From Priapulus caudatus (taxonomy: Eukaryota > Priapulida > Priapulimorpha > Priapulimorphida > Priapulidae), in contig NW_014577712.1 in assembly GCF_000485595.1 (NCBI RefSeq), positions 14,660 through 78,659 of the forward strand: 64,000 bases of DNA, given 5' to 3'. Positions 53,401 through 63,304 of the stretch are shown in pieces. The translations under genes and the position numbers were made by a program. Positions within the stretch are counted from its first letter, which is position 1; each line of letters begins with the position of its first letter. The notes beneath the pieces were generated by a model. It searched no databases and had not been told where the DNA came from. It worked only from the letters and a program-made list of their open reading frames with translations.

Positions 53401-53506
53401 TACACATTAAATGGTAAATGGATCTTCAAATCTGGTCATGGGATAGCCACGCGAGTACTAAAAGCTGTAACTCAGAGAGATGGACAAACAATTGAGTTTT
53501 TTTCAG
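53401..53506 (+). CDS. Possible plus-strand exon
   Basis: The frame LSSEVTYTLNGKWIFKSGHG continues IATRVLKAVTQRDGQTIEFF and meets a strong donor (tcagtaagtttc) at about 53,506. It is on the strand opposite to the exons on each side, so either it belongs to another gene within an intron or it is spurious. No family is recognised. Confidence 0.25.
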
Positions 53507-53584
53507 TAAGTTTCACTCCTCAAAGTTCCCATTAGGCTGAATCTATACAATTTCCCTTTATTAGGATGGAACAATATTGTTTAC

Positions 53585-53686
53585 CGGTCCTAATTCATGG
53601 ACAGATTGGTGGGCTTTCTCTGTGAGGTACTTGATGTATACTCTGTGCTCTTGAGTTAGCTCAACCTCTCCATTGTACTCTCCACC
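53585..53686 (-). CDS. Upstream exon of the same or a neighbouring gene
   Basis: 102 bp between acceptor TTTTATCGGCAG and donor GTAAAC, reading GGEYNGEVELTQEHRVYIKY and LTEKAHQSVHELGP in one frame only. It ends in phase 0, while the exon at 52,700-52,906 needs a different phase, so at least one exon between them is missing from my view. An ATG in good context (GCGATGGCG) at 53,768 could be an upstream start. Confidence 0.4.
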
Positions 53687-53834
53687 CTGCCGATAAAACG
53701 TCTATATTAGAGTAAAGTTTTACAAAACATGTCGGAACGCAGCATAACCTATTTATTTCGGACGCCATCGCTAAGAAACATCAAAGCGGGTATAGCGTCA
53801 TCTACCGTCACAAATTGTGATTCATTTTGGTTCA

Positions 53835-54320
53835 TAATTATTATTGCGATATACAGATGGCAACCGTGTGCTACCGCCTAGAAAAACTCATACAAAGTAA
53901 ACACTTCCATGCAACCAATTAAACTTTGACAAAAGTTGTGTTATGGGCAGGGAAACACCATTGTCACGTGGTATATAGCAGCTACGTGGAATAAGCATAT
54001 CCTCTCAATCGTACACGTTACACATCGGGAGCTCTGCTTTTAGGGAGTGCCTAAATCTGAATATTATAAAAACGTTAAATGGCGATCATTTAGGTGTAAC
54101 GCCATCACTCTCCCTCATCTCAGACTTTCACATCTCAAACATTTATTTTCACATGAAAAAAAATTACACATAATTATCAAAAGTATATAATGGGAGTTCT
54201 CCCATATATACTGTTTGTTTCTATAATGTACGTCGATGGTTGCTCAATTAAAACTGACTTCATCTCACTCCCTCATTTGTGTCCTTTTTTGTGGTGAGCT
54301 ACAGTGTCATTGACAATTTC
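53835..54320. repeat. Dispersed repeat shared with 3,930-4,080
   Basis: Contains the attattgcgatatacagat, tgtacgtcgatgg and tttgtgtcctttttt segments with about 300 extra bases in the middle. It joins a Penelope-like fragment at about 54,336. Confidence 0.6.
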
Positions 54321-54336
54321 ATTCGTTTTCATGTCG

Positions 54337-54697
54337 TTCCCTTTCTTTTTCAATTTGTTGTTGGTCACTTTTGTTTCTCTTTTCCGTTTTGTGTCTTCAA
54401 TTGTCCAGTTTGGGTAGCCGCAATTTCGAAGTGCGTGTCGAATCTCAAGTTCCTCGGCGCGTATATCTTCCGGTTCCGTTACAACGGTGTTCGCTCTATC
54501 AAGTAGTGTGCAGACGACTCCCAGTTTTTTGAGTTATCGGGTGGTGAGACTGGAAGTTCAGATATTGATTGGTATGGGTCTTCTTCCTGTAGACCACGGT
54601 TTTTAGCATACCATCTTCTCTGCTCACCATCTTCGTGTCTAGGAAAGGAATGCTGTTGTTTTCCATTTATTCAGAGGTGAATTGTATGTTGCCGGAA
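54337..54697 (-). mobile_element. Penelope-like element, copy 3 (RT part)
   Basis: Nearly identical to 15,950-16,310: FLNTKIVS-type and VVYRKKTHTNQY coding segments on the minus strand. It is bounded abruptly at both ends by unrelated repeats, at 54,697 by unit U5. Confidence 0.8.
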
Positions 54698-54702
54698 ATC
54701 AT

Positions 54703-55231
54703 CCGGCCACACTCCACAAGTTCAATGATGCTTCCGAAGTAGGATGCTGTTGCGCAAAGCTCTAACACCTCGTTCCCTGAGTCAAAGTCATTCTGAACAC
54801 AATCAATCATATTAATCAATGTCAGATATTTTCCCGGTCAAAGCGAATTCAACACCTGAAAATAAAACTTACTGTACAGCTTAACCTCATTAATTATTGC
54901 GCTCTTTCCTCTCCCATCACCCGCAACACCACCAGACACAAGTTTACAAATTGGGACAGACAACCAGAGCCACCTCGCTGATACCTCCAGGGTGCGGTCC
55001 TTACAGTCGTACGCAAATAAGCTTCACCGTCTATGCAACCTCTGCATTCGACCGTGCACCACGGGTCGACCTCTTCGCACTGGCAATATTCACATCGCTG
55101 TTGCCTCCTGGAAACAAAATGACAAGTAGTTAGACGATCTTAAGACATGATCTAAATTGAATTGATTTGATTGCAAGCTTGTCCATGCAGCCTAATGCTC
55201 TTATGCGCCGCATGGAATTATAGAACTCTAT
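54703..55231. repeat. Segmental unit U5, left part
   Basis: Colinear with 22,080-22,622 and 38,840-39,373. The pogo remnant is replaced by the Penelope fragment. The Cys-rich CEYCQ...DPWCTVECRGC segment is open here on the minus strand near 55,105-55,040, just after a CAG acceptor-like site. Confidence 0.75.
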
Positions 55232-56280
55232 TGTAAGCGGGTGTAGTTACCTCTTACAAGAAGTGCATAGAAATGTTAACACTTATAATCAGAAACACAA
55301 GAGAGTGTAGACAGTGCCACGAAAGAATAGATTTATTACAAGGAAATCCTTGTAGTAATAATGAGAGCACGATAGTACAAAGAAAGGTGCTGACAGACAG
55401 TGCAAACTAAGAGCTTCTCTTACAACAGCTATAAGAAACTACGCTTAGAAAAATAAGAAAGATTATTTCATGTACTAGAAAAGACAGTTCACGATAATGT
55501 AACCTCTAAGTGCGGTTACTTAAGTGTGGTAGGTGAGGTAGGTTAGGTAAACAGAGTGTACGATGCGCAAAGACATAAGCAAACAAGTACTAGTAGAGTA
55601 ACGTACCACAAGCGACTGTATTGATAGCCATGATATTACAAGTACAACACGTAGCGTACAAATACGACTGTGACAGGTAACGACACGGGGATAGAGAGAA
55701 TCGAGTTCTCCGTGTCTGAGTGCCGCTCGCCTTCTATACACCGGCGATTCCTGTGCCCTCCATCCGGGCATTATCCTGTCACCTCTTAGGTTGTCCAGGT
55801 TCCAATTCTGCCGACCCCCGTCTTGCGAGGGCCGCATCTCATAATGTCGCATGTCACGTATCCTGCTCTCTGCTCTCTTAAGTGACCATTCACTCTAGTC
55901 AGTCGCTCGACACCTGTACCACCTGTGGCCCTGCTACCAGCTGTCGCCCGCTATCTGCTCACTCGGCAACGTGCCTAATTAATGAGCTCGAGCGCAGCGT
56001 CGCTACAATAAGATATAGTACAAAGTAAAGCAAGATAGATATAGTAACAAAACCCTAAGCCCAATGCTTAGAACAAATTACGTACTGGACGACTTCAATG
56101 AACGATGCACGGAGGCACAAGACAATATTAGAGACTGACTATTACTCGCTTCGAGTTGTCTTATATATACGCTCTCGATTTAGTATCCACGAATCCACCT
56201 CCAAACAAGGACCTATCCTTTGTTAACCAGTCGGCCGGCCGAAAGAGAAGACTAGGCAGAGTTTCCCGTTTTTAGAACAG
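55232..56280 (-). repeat. LTR copy 5, interrupted by another LTR and a gap
   Basis: Starts tgtaagcg after ctat, is split by a 509-bp insertion at 55,498-56,006, then resumes with agatatagtacaaag and the TATATATAAG promoter (about 56,165 on minus). It runs into the 801-N gap. Confidence 0.75.
55498..56006. mobile_element. Nested 509-bp solo LTR
   Basis: Begins tgtaacctc and ends gtcgctaca (TGTA...TACA). It is flanked by ataa on both sides (55,494-55,497 and 56,007-56,010), and other LTR copies show the single uninterrupted site cacgataagatatag. It is a solo LTR of a second family inserted into the first. Its orientation is not determined. A remnant lies at 26,635-26,664. Confidence 0.8.
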
Positions 56281-57081
56281 NNNNNNNNNNNNNNNNNNNN
56301 NNNNNNNNNNNNNNNNNNNNNNNNNNNNNNNNNNNNNNNNNNNNNNNNNNNNNNNNNNNNNNNNNNNNNNNNNNNNNNNNNNNNNNNNNNNNNNNNNNNN
56401 NNNNNNNNNNNNNNNNNNNNNNNNNNNNNNNNNNNNNNNNNNNNNNNNNNNNNNNNNNNNNNNNNNNNNNNNNNNNNNNNNNNNNNNNNNNNNNNNNNNN
56501 NNNNNNNNNNNNNNNNNNNNNNNNNNNNNNNNNNNNNNNNNNNNNNNNNNNNNNNNNNNNNNNNNNNNNNNNNNNNNNNNNNNNNNNNNNNNNNNNNNNN
56601 NNNNNNNNNNNNNNNNNNNNNNNNNNNNNNNNNNNNNNNNNNNNNNNNNNNNNNNNNNNNNNNNNNNNNNNNNNNNNNNNNNNNNNNNNNNNNNNNNNNN
56701 NNNNNNNNNNNNNNNNNNNNNNNNNNNNNNNNNNNNNNNNNNNNNNNNNNNNNNNNNNNNNNNNNNNNNNNNNNNNNNNNNNNNNNNNNNNNNNNNNNNN
56801 NNNNNNNNNNNNNNNNNNNNNNNNNNNNNNNNNNNNNNNNNNNNNNNNNNNNNNNNNNNNNNNNNNNNNNNNNNNNNNNNNNNNNNNNNNNNNNNNNNNN
56901 NNNNNNNNNNNNNNNNNNNNNNNNNNNNNNNNNNNNNNNNNNNNNNNNNNNNNNNNNNNNNNNNNNNNNNNNNNNNNNNNNNNNNNNNNNNNNNNNNNNN
57001 NNNNNNNNNNNNNNNNNNNNNNNNNNNNNNNNNNNNNNNNNNNNNNNNNNNNNNNNNNNNNNNNNNNNNNNNNNNNNNNNN
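56281..57081. other. Assembly gap, 801 N
   Basis: 801 N bases inside LTR copy 5. The right flank does not continue the LTR. The open frames that cross the gap are artefacts. Confidence 1.
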
Positions 57082-57411
57082 AATAATATAGAGTGTGCGC
57101 ATTGTGCTGCCACCACTCACTCAAATTGTAAAATAAAGTAAAAAAAGAAGTAATTGTATTCAGTATTCAGACCCTCCAACAACTCAATACCCGACAATAA
57201 CAAAATAAAAACACGGATGTTATATTTTATATGTATTATATGTTTTATTTCAGTATTTACTCGCTTACTTCTGAGCAGCGACAGCACAGACGTTGGTTAC
57301 TATGGAAAATCTCGTTTCCTTCCCGCCGAAGCCGCCTCCTAAATATGAACATCAGATTAGAATGAGTAAATAATATACTAGATAAATAATTAGATGATGA
57401 TGATGATGATA
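57082..57411. other. No gene recognised
   Basis: AT-rich, ending in a gat microsatellite (57,393-57,412) at the LINE 3' end. Confidence 0.5.
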
Positions 57412-59100
57412 ATTTTTTTTTATAATTTTTTTATTTCCGGCTTTTACAGAGTAAACAGGTAACATGTGTACACATCACATATACATATATCACAATCTCG
57501 AACAATAGCGAACAATAGGGATCATATTACATGACTATAAACATACATATATATTGAAATTCCAGTATTCATACATATTTTGTGGTTATTGTCCAAGGCT
57601 GTGGAATAAAGAGGCCCACTTGCCGTAAAATTTGTCCATGTTGTTGTTTGTTTGTGCAATATATTTTTCGTTAATCATAATGTGTTTGATGTTGGCCTTA
57701 ACTGCAGCAAAGGTTGGTCTCGAATTGTTCAACTTACTTTTGTAAATAGATAACTTTGCTATTTGTATACTCAAATTGACTATGATGTCAGTATTCAAAA
57801 CACCGAGGATAATGTCGGTGTTTGTAAACCTCTGTAGTTGTGTAAAACCATTTCTGACCAACCAAGCATGCAGTTCTAGCCAAACATCAGTTACACAAGA
57901 ACACTCTGTAAATAAATGGACAAGTGATTCACTTGCACTTTTACAAAAGGAACATAGATCATCATCTACAATCTTTATGATAAATAAGAAGTGATTTGTA
58001 GTAAGGATTCTATGAAGGATTCTGTATTGGAAGTATCTCAGGTTGGTATCGATGGAGGTTTGGAATGGCAATAGATAGAAATGTTTCCATTCTTTAGTAT
58101 TCAAGGCAATATTTAAATCTCTGCACTATTTATCTCGGCTAATAATATGTGTAATATTATTTGAATTATTATTGAATATCTTATAGAACTGTATACAGCC
58201 TTTAGGCGCCTTGTATAAGGAGTAGATTGCCGGGGTTATTGATGGACCTGCAGCTATATGTACATGGGTGACCTCATATTCAATTTGATACCTCCATTCA
58301 CGTGGTATTGCTTGGTGTAATCGGAATATGTCAATAATAGTAGCTTGTATGTTATATTTTAGTTTTAGCTGGTCAAGTGACATGAGCTGACCCCTGTCAT
58401 TCAATAGATTTTTAATATATATTATACCTTTTTTTGTGCCAAGATTTGATGTAGTCTATCTTTATATGTTTATTGTACCAGATTGGTTCAGCAAGTATTT
58501 CATGAATATTTTGTGGGTCGATAATGCTGTTGTATTCTGACCAAACATTTGCGACATCATTCCAAAATGGATTATCAATTTTGTTCATTTGGTTTGCACC
58601 ACTTTCAAACGAAGTATCTGATATTTTTTTTTATTTTAATTTTGTCCATTTATTTGATTTTGTCAGAAATCGTTTTATCCATGAAAGTTTAAGACCTTTC
58701 ACATAACATTTTAGATCAATCATCTTCAGTCCACCTTCACTATATTCTTTTTTCAAAAGACTTTGTTTTACTTTACCCCTTGGTTTATTTCATATAAAAC
58801 AGAAAAACATATCTTCTATTTCTTTTATTATTGTTTGATCAGGGTCAGGTAGTATTGTTAACAGATGTGTAATGATTGGTAATGTTAGAGATATAATTAC
58901 CGTGATTTTACCCAGGGGTGTAAGGTTTCTAGATTTCCAGGCATCTAGTAAAGATTTCATAGAGTTTATTTTTGGAAGCAGATTTTCAGTGATCATTTTA
59001 TTTAGATCAGTATTAAACCTAACACCGAGGGCTGTAAATTTGCCATCTATAATCCACTCAGGACAATTTTCCCTGCAGAATCTCCGATCAGAGTTCTTCA
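57412..59100 (-). mobile_element. LINE copy 3, 5'-truncated
   Basis: Colinear with 27,655-29,333 (3' UTR, ORF2 C-terminus and part of the thumb region). The 5' end stops at about 59,100 in mid-codon. This is the usual pattern of incomplete reverse transcription, and this is an independent insertion. Confidence 0.85.
57586..59100 (-). pseudogene. LINE ORF2 C-terminal region, copy 3
   Basis: Includes the zinc-knuckle LCSFCKSASESLVHLFTECS and WKSRNLTPLGKITV. The 57,586-58,104 frame is longer than in copy 1 and ends properly with WASLFHSLGQ, so it preserves the true C-terminus. Stops near 58,125 and frame breaks near 58,640-58,790 inactivate it. Confidence 0.8.
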
Positions 59101-59300
59101 GGGGTCCTCCAGTTTTTGAAAATTGGGTTACCTGAAATGTAAATTCCTGCATTCTGAGAAGGATACATACAATTCTGGATTCAGAAAAATGAAAAGCCCT
59201 CAAAAATAGGAAAAAATAGGAATTTGTTCAGAAAATAGGAGAAAATAGGAATTGCCCAGAAAATATGAAAAATAGGAAAAAATAGGAACTTGACGCCCTG
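59101..59300. repeat. aaaatagga-rich repeat
   Basis: At least five spaced aaaatagga or aaaaatagga units lie between 59,206 and 59,290, ending tgacgccctgcag. It could be the tail of a short interspersed element that abuts the LINE. No coding is seen. Confidence 0.5.
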
Positions 59301-59640
59301 CAGTACGCGTGGTATAGTACTAGAGCTAGTCTACACCATGATCCTCAGGATCTTACCAAATCATGGGCTGGACTTGCCCTGAGAACAATATATATATGTA
59401 TATCAGGAGTTAATAAAGACAAAGGAGTTTGACACGTATTTGGTACTGATTTCACTACATTTTGTCGCACGAGTTTGATGTGAATAAAAATACAAATGTA
59501 TACAAATATGAGCTTCTTTTGTTCACTGGTCCTTAATTTATCTTCTGGTAGTATTACAAACCGCGTAGCTTCTTTCGTTTTGACATAAATCGTACTTTTG
59601 CACGATATGGTTTTCACGTTATTTACCGTCGGCTGGCCTG
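59301..59640. other. No gene recognised
   Basis: The minus open frame at 59,345-59,617 has no recognisable domain. The region joins the LTR remnant abruptly at about 59,640. Confidence 0.45.
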
Positions 59641-59719
59641 AAGAATACTCTGCTGGCCTGTATCCGGAGTTGTGATAAAATTATAAACTTATTTAATTAA
59701 TGCAAACCTCGTGTCTACA
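59641..59719 (-). repeat. LTR remnant of env-bearing element, copy 1
   Basis: About 79 bp matching the right end of the LTRs (gaatactctgctggcctgta to gtgtctaca). The rest of the 3' LTR is missing. Confidence 0.7.
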
Positions 59720-59733
59720 TTTCCCCCCTGTCC
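59720..59733 (-). promoter_or_regulatory. Polypurine tract, copy 1
   Basis: Minus strand GGACAGGGGGGAAA directly before the TGTAG start of the LTR. A purine run in exactly this place supports the LTR boundary. Confidence 0.7.
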
Positions 59734-60117
59734 AATCGGACGATGACCCATCGTTACAGCAGACTCCGACTGCTCTTTTTAAAATTTCGAACAGGACGTT
59801 TCCTTAGTGGGCGTGGATTCGTACAGACTAAAACGAAACTGAAGAAGAAAGAAAGAAGAATTTTATCGTGTAACGTCAAGAACCGTTAAAAGCAAAAAAT
59901 ACAGAATGAATAATGTCATGAAAAGTTAAGAAGAAAAAAAGGTACAGCAAGAGAAATGAGTAATACTCCGTTAGAACAATAGTACTTTGGCACTAGTCAA
60001 ATAAGCAAATACAATAATAATAATATTTTACAAAGAACGAAAATTATTTTATTTTACACAACTATTGGTGTTGTTGTTTTTGTTTTTTTTAACCAGTGAA
60101 GATACTTGAACAATTCG
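59734..60117. other. 3' untranslated region of the retroelement, copy 1
   Basis: Colinear with 41,583-42,045. A-, T- and GAA-rich, no conserved frame. Confidence 0.6.
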
Positions 60118-60693
60118 TCAATATTCGTCAGGGTATGCTGGCGACAAGGTAAAGGGGGGTTTGGGATGGCCCCTCGTGCTTCGTGCTGCATGGGCTGCCC
60201 AACGAGGCAATCCCCTCAGGCTGGAAGTCCGCCCCGGTGGCGTCCTGGGACAGCTCATCGCCAGGACTGCGTAGCAAGCATCCCATTGCTCGAGCATGGC
60301 GCATGTCGGCGGCTCCGGCTGCTCGTCCCATTGGTCGGGCGTGTGGTTCCTTGGCGGTGTCGGCTGCTCGTCCCATTGCTCAGGCGTGTGGTTCGTTGGC
60401 GGTGTCGTCTGCTCGTCCCATTGCTCGGGCGTGCGGGGTGTCGGCGGCGTCGATGGCGGTTGAGTCGGGCGGATTGAGAATTCACGTGTGCGATACTGAC
60501 TGTAGTATCGCTCGGGGTAGTCTTGCTTGAAACGATCGGTGAAGATGCAGGCGGTGAGGCCCGCACCTCCTCCACTCAGCTGCGTCCAGGGCTGTGGCGC
60601 CCAGGGGTTGCCTCCCGTGTGCGGTAGTCCATCTAGGCCGGATCCGTTCGGGGTGGGTACGAGATCCAAGCTGTATCTTGTCGGGATACTCAT
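60118..60693 (-). CDS. Retroelement accessory ORF with TPEQWDEQ repeats, copy 1
   Basis: 191 codons from MSIPTRYSLDLVPTPNGSG. After a conserved N-terminal part (LPHTGGNPWAPQPWTQL, then TACIFTDRFKQDYPERYY) come three 15-residue units (TPEQWDEQTTPPTNH, TPEQWDEQPTPPRNH and a TPDQWDEQ unit) and a degenerate fourth (MLEQWD). The C-terminus keeps SSLRGLPRWAAHAARS and RGHPKPPF. The Trp/Asp/Gln/Pro repeat is encoded by a 45-bp tandem repeat at about 60,300-60,440. Position is after env and before the polypurine tract. The frame is intact while env upstream is broken. No known domain, signal or membrane segment; function unknown. The antisense GC-rich frame at 60,106-60,477 is a shadow. Confidence 0.6.
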   Translation of the reverse strand: MSIPTRYSLDLVPTPNGSGLDGLPHTGGNPWAPQPWTQLSGGGAGLTACIFTDRFKQDYPERYYSQYRTREFSIRPTQPPSTPPTPRTPEQWDEQTTPPTNHTPEQWDEQPTPPRNHTPDQWDEQPEPPTCAMLEQWDACYAVLAMSCPRTPPGRTSSLRGLPRWAAHAARSTRGHPKPPFTLSPAYPDEY

Positions 60694-60711
60694 GTCGATG
60701 TTGATGATGTT

Positions 60712-60735
60712 TCTGATGTTGAATTAGCAGTGTTA
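60712..60735 (-). promoter_or_regulatory. Possible splice acceptor for the accessory ORF
   Basis: Minus strand CACTGCTAATTCAACATCAG has a branch-like GCTAAT 13 bases before the AG at 60,714-60,713, and the ATG follows 19 bases on. The same sequence precedes the ORF in copy 2. This would allow expression from a spliced subgenomic RNA. The pyrimidine tract is weak. Confidence 0.4.
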
Positions 60736-61178
60736 ATGTCAAACAAGTATTTTAATTGGCATTCGCAACGAGTAAAATCATTCAAGTTATAATTATTTAA
60801 TGGTGTTAACGAACGATTAACAAAACTCTATTACTTTAGCAAGAGCACACAGCATGCTATGTAAAAACGAAAGCAGTTAACTGAACAGAAATTCTCGCAA
60901 GATTTTAATATGTTACGATTTAAGATTTAGCTTGTAAGAGTGCAAATATACTCTAAATCAAACCATATCTGATTCCTGTGACAACACATGTGCATATCGT
61001 AAAGAAGCAGAGCTACTAGGTCTACTGAAAAGAGTAAGGAGAGAATTACGCAGAACACACAATCAAGGCGCAACCAGCATTTCTACAAAAAGTGAGCTAC
61101 CAAGCATGACCAGCGATCAATAAATAGAAAAACGCGAGCATACTTCAGCTACTGAACGCAAATCGCTATCGAAACTCG
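60736..61178. other. Spacer between env and accessory ORF, copy 1
   Basis: Colinear with 42,615-43,054. No conserved open frame is seen. Confidence 0.5.
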
Positions 61179-63253
61179 TTACATGCGTATCGTGATTGGC
61201 GTATCTGGTTCTAAGACAGGGTTTGCAGAAGGGATAGCGTAATGAGGTTCTGCTTGAATTCTGAGTGGTGGAATCTGCATAGAATGTAACATAGGGGGCA
61301 GCAGTGGTGGTGTTGGTGGTGGCTCTACAGTGAACGGCTGCAAATGCAGAGGCGTAACTGGGAAGGAGTCCTCCTGGCGATGAGGCGTACATCCCTTATA
61401 ACCAAATCGGCGTATGATGAAAATTAATATCAATATTGCCAACAAGCAAAATCCCAGTACCGCATAGGTACTGGTATGATGGATACGTGCTTGAATATTC
61501 CCATAATGGAATTTATCATCCACTGAAGCCATGGGAAACGGCTGGTTATTCTTAACTGCATCTGCTAATTTAGCAAAAGCAATATCCAAATCATTATGAT
61601 TATACAAGGCATCCGGAACAATAGCACGCATGCGAGGCATAAGGCCCGAAATGTTAGCCGTAGAGTGTCCTGTAATTGTAAAGAAGTGATGCCAAATCTG
61701 CGGTAAGTCCGGAAAAGCAAGCGCCTCTACCAATGGCAATGCTACATCCACATCGGAATGATGGACATAGTAAGGTGGCAAATGGAAATAATCTGAATGT
61801 GCTTTACATCCAGCCTGCAATGTTATAATCTGTTGATTAATAATTAGTCGTTCGTGCGCCGTATCAGGCTGCCTAACACGATCGTAGCAAGATACTGTTA
61901 CTCGGAAAGGAAATGGCGTAACTAACAACCAATGACCCTCAGCCAAGTAATATGCAGTGGGGACTGGCGAAACTGAAAATGTGACCGTACGTGTACAATA
62001 ATCGATTATTCCTTGTGTGAAATTACGGAACAGCGCCATTTCACAAGAATGCACAGCCGATGCTGGGTACACAGGTGTACTCAATGGGCAGAGTTCACGA
62101 TGCTCCTGAATACAAATTAAAATACCCTGGCTGTCAGGCGTTATGTAATACTCCTGATCTGGATTAACTCCCAAATAATGATGCGGCGGTGCATATAGAG
62201 CAGCAACCGATGTCGAAGAATTAGAACCTGGTAAATAAACCGGAGGTGTTAGGATTTTATAAATTTCAAAAACAAAATCACGCTGAAGTAGCAGAATTGT
62301 AGCTAAAACATGGAATCCATGCCTCGTAGGTATAACAAAGGCTTCTATGTCATCATAATACCTTAATAAAGCCTGAGCTGGTGGGTAAGGCAGCTGTACT
62401 GTAGGAGGAAGAGCGAGTTGTATTCTCTCTCAAATCTGTAACAACTGCTGAGTTGGAAACAAATCAGGTGATATACGACCGGCAATTAAACTATCGATCG
62501 CACGGGTAATTGCATCCAACGTAGTTTGAACTTGATCAAATGCTAATGTTAAGCCATTAATTGCAAAATACATGCGAGTTAAATATTTAATTCATGCAAG
62601 GTATATCCCGAGAAATCAGCGAGCTCCCTCGTAATGTGTTGAACTCGATCCGCTATGAAATCAGTATGATGAATGACATCCTGCAACAATTTAGAGTTTA
62701 ATTCGGTATTAATTCGCGTTAAGTTAACAACAGTAAGGGTATCATCCATAATTGCCGAAAGATGCGACTGTGACAGTTGTAGATTGGAAAGTTGTGACTG
62801 CAGATATTCGATATCCTCATCTGTAGCACTACCGAATGGCCACTTAGCCAATTTACCCACTCCAGCTATTAGAGTCCGCTTAGCTCGAGGATTATGCAGC
62901 GAATTCATGTCATGCACTCGTGCACTCAAGAAATCATACTTCTTCTGAAACCATTTTAAGTGAGTTTGAAGCATTTTGTACAAATCATGCGCAAAAGCCT
63001 CTGTAGAGTACACAGGCATGTCAGTCACCATTTTATACGGGGACGAAGGTGTTTCTAGATTAGTCAATTCGTCACCTATTTTAATAAGGTAAGTACTCAA
63101 CGCTGAGGTGTTAGCTGAGAAGGTAAGCAACCATGAATCGTGTGACACTGCGAGACGACCTTGCTTGACAAAAAGAGCACCCGTCGTTGGTTGCAGCATA
63201 GCAGTTACCAATGAGAAGCCCATAAGTGCTAGACACAGCACGAATGCCATCAT
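61179..63253 (-). pseudogene. F-type envelope gene of Ty3/Gypsy-like retroelement, broken
   Basis: The 5' part (63,253-62,579, 224 codons) starts with a signal peptide (FVLCLALMGFSLVTA) and has a furin-type site RAKR at residues 123-126. A hydrophobic Gly-rich segment resembling a fusion peptide follows, with the F-G-x-x-x-x-x-D-I-x-x-L pattern of baculovirus F and errantivirus Env proteins, then heptad-like sequence. The 3' part (62,174-61,179, 331 codons) has Cys-bearing ectodomain sequence, a membrane anchor at about residues 237-254 (LLAILILIFII) and a Pro-rich cytoplasmic tail. The two parts are separated by a frameshift near 62,585 and an in-frame stop near 62,434. This protein class mediates membrane fusion in related elements; this copy cannot encode it whole. 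Confidence 0.8.
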
Positions 63254-63254
63254 T

Positions 63255-63280
63255 CTGTAAGAGACATAAGGGTTAAAAAC
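63255..63280 (-). promoter_or_regulatory. Splice acceptor before env
   Basis: Minus strand TTAACCCTTATGTCTCTTACAG ends one base before the env ATG pair (AG at 63,256-63,255). A branch-like TTAAC and a pyrimidine-rich tract make it strong. It lies in the 51-base space between the pol stop and env. Env was probably expressed from a spliced RNA. Confidence 0.6.
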
Positions 63281-63304
63281 ATTAAGGTGTACACAAACAT
63301 GGCA

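Noticed and set aside
56223..57124. Long open frames of about 290 codons on the minus strand
   Set aside because: They consist almost wholly of N bases in the assembly gap.
60106..60477. 123-codon plus-strand Arg-rich frame
   Set aside because: Antisense shadow of the repetitive accessory ORF; not equally conserved in copy 2.
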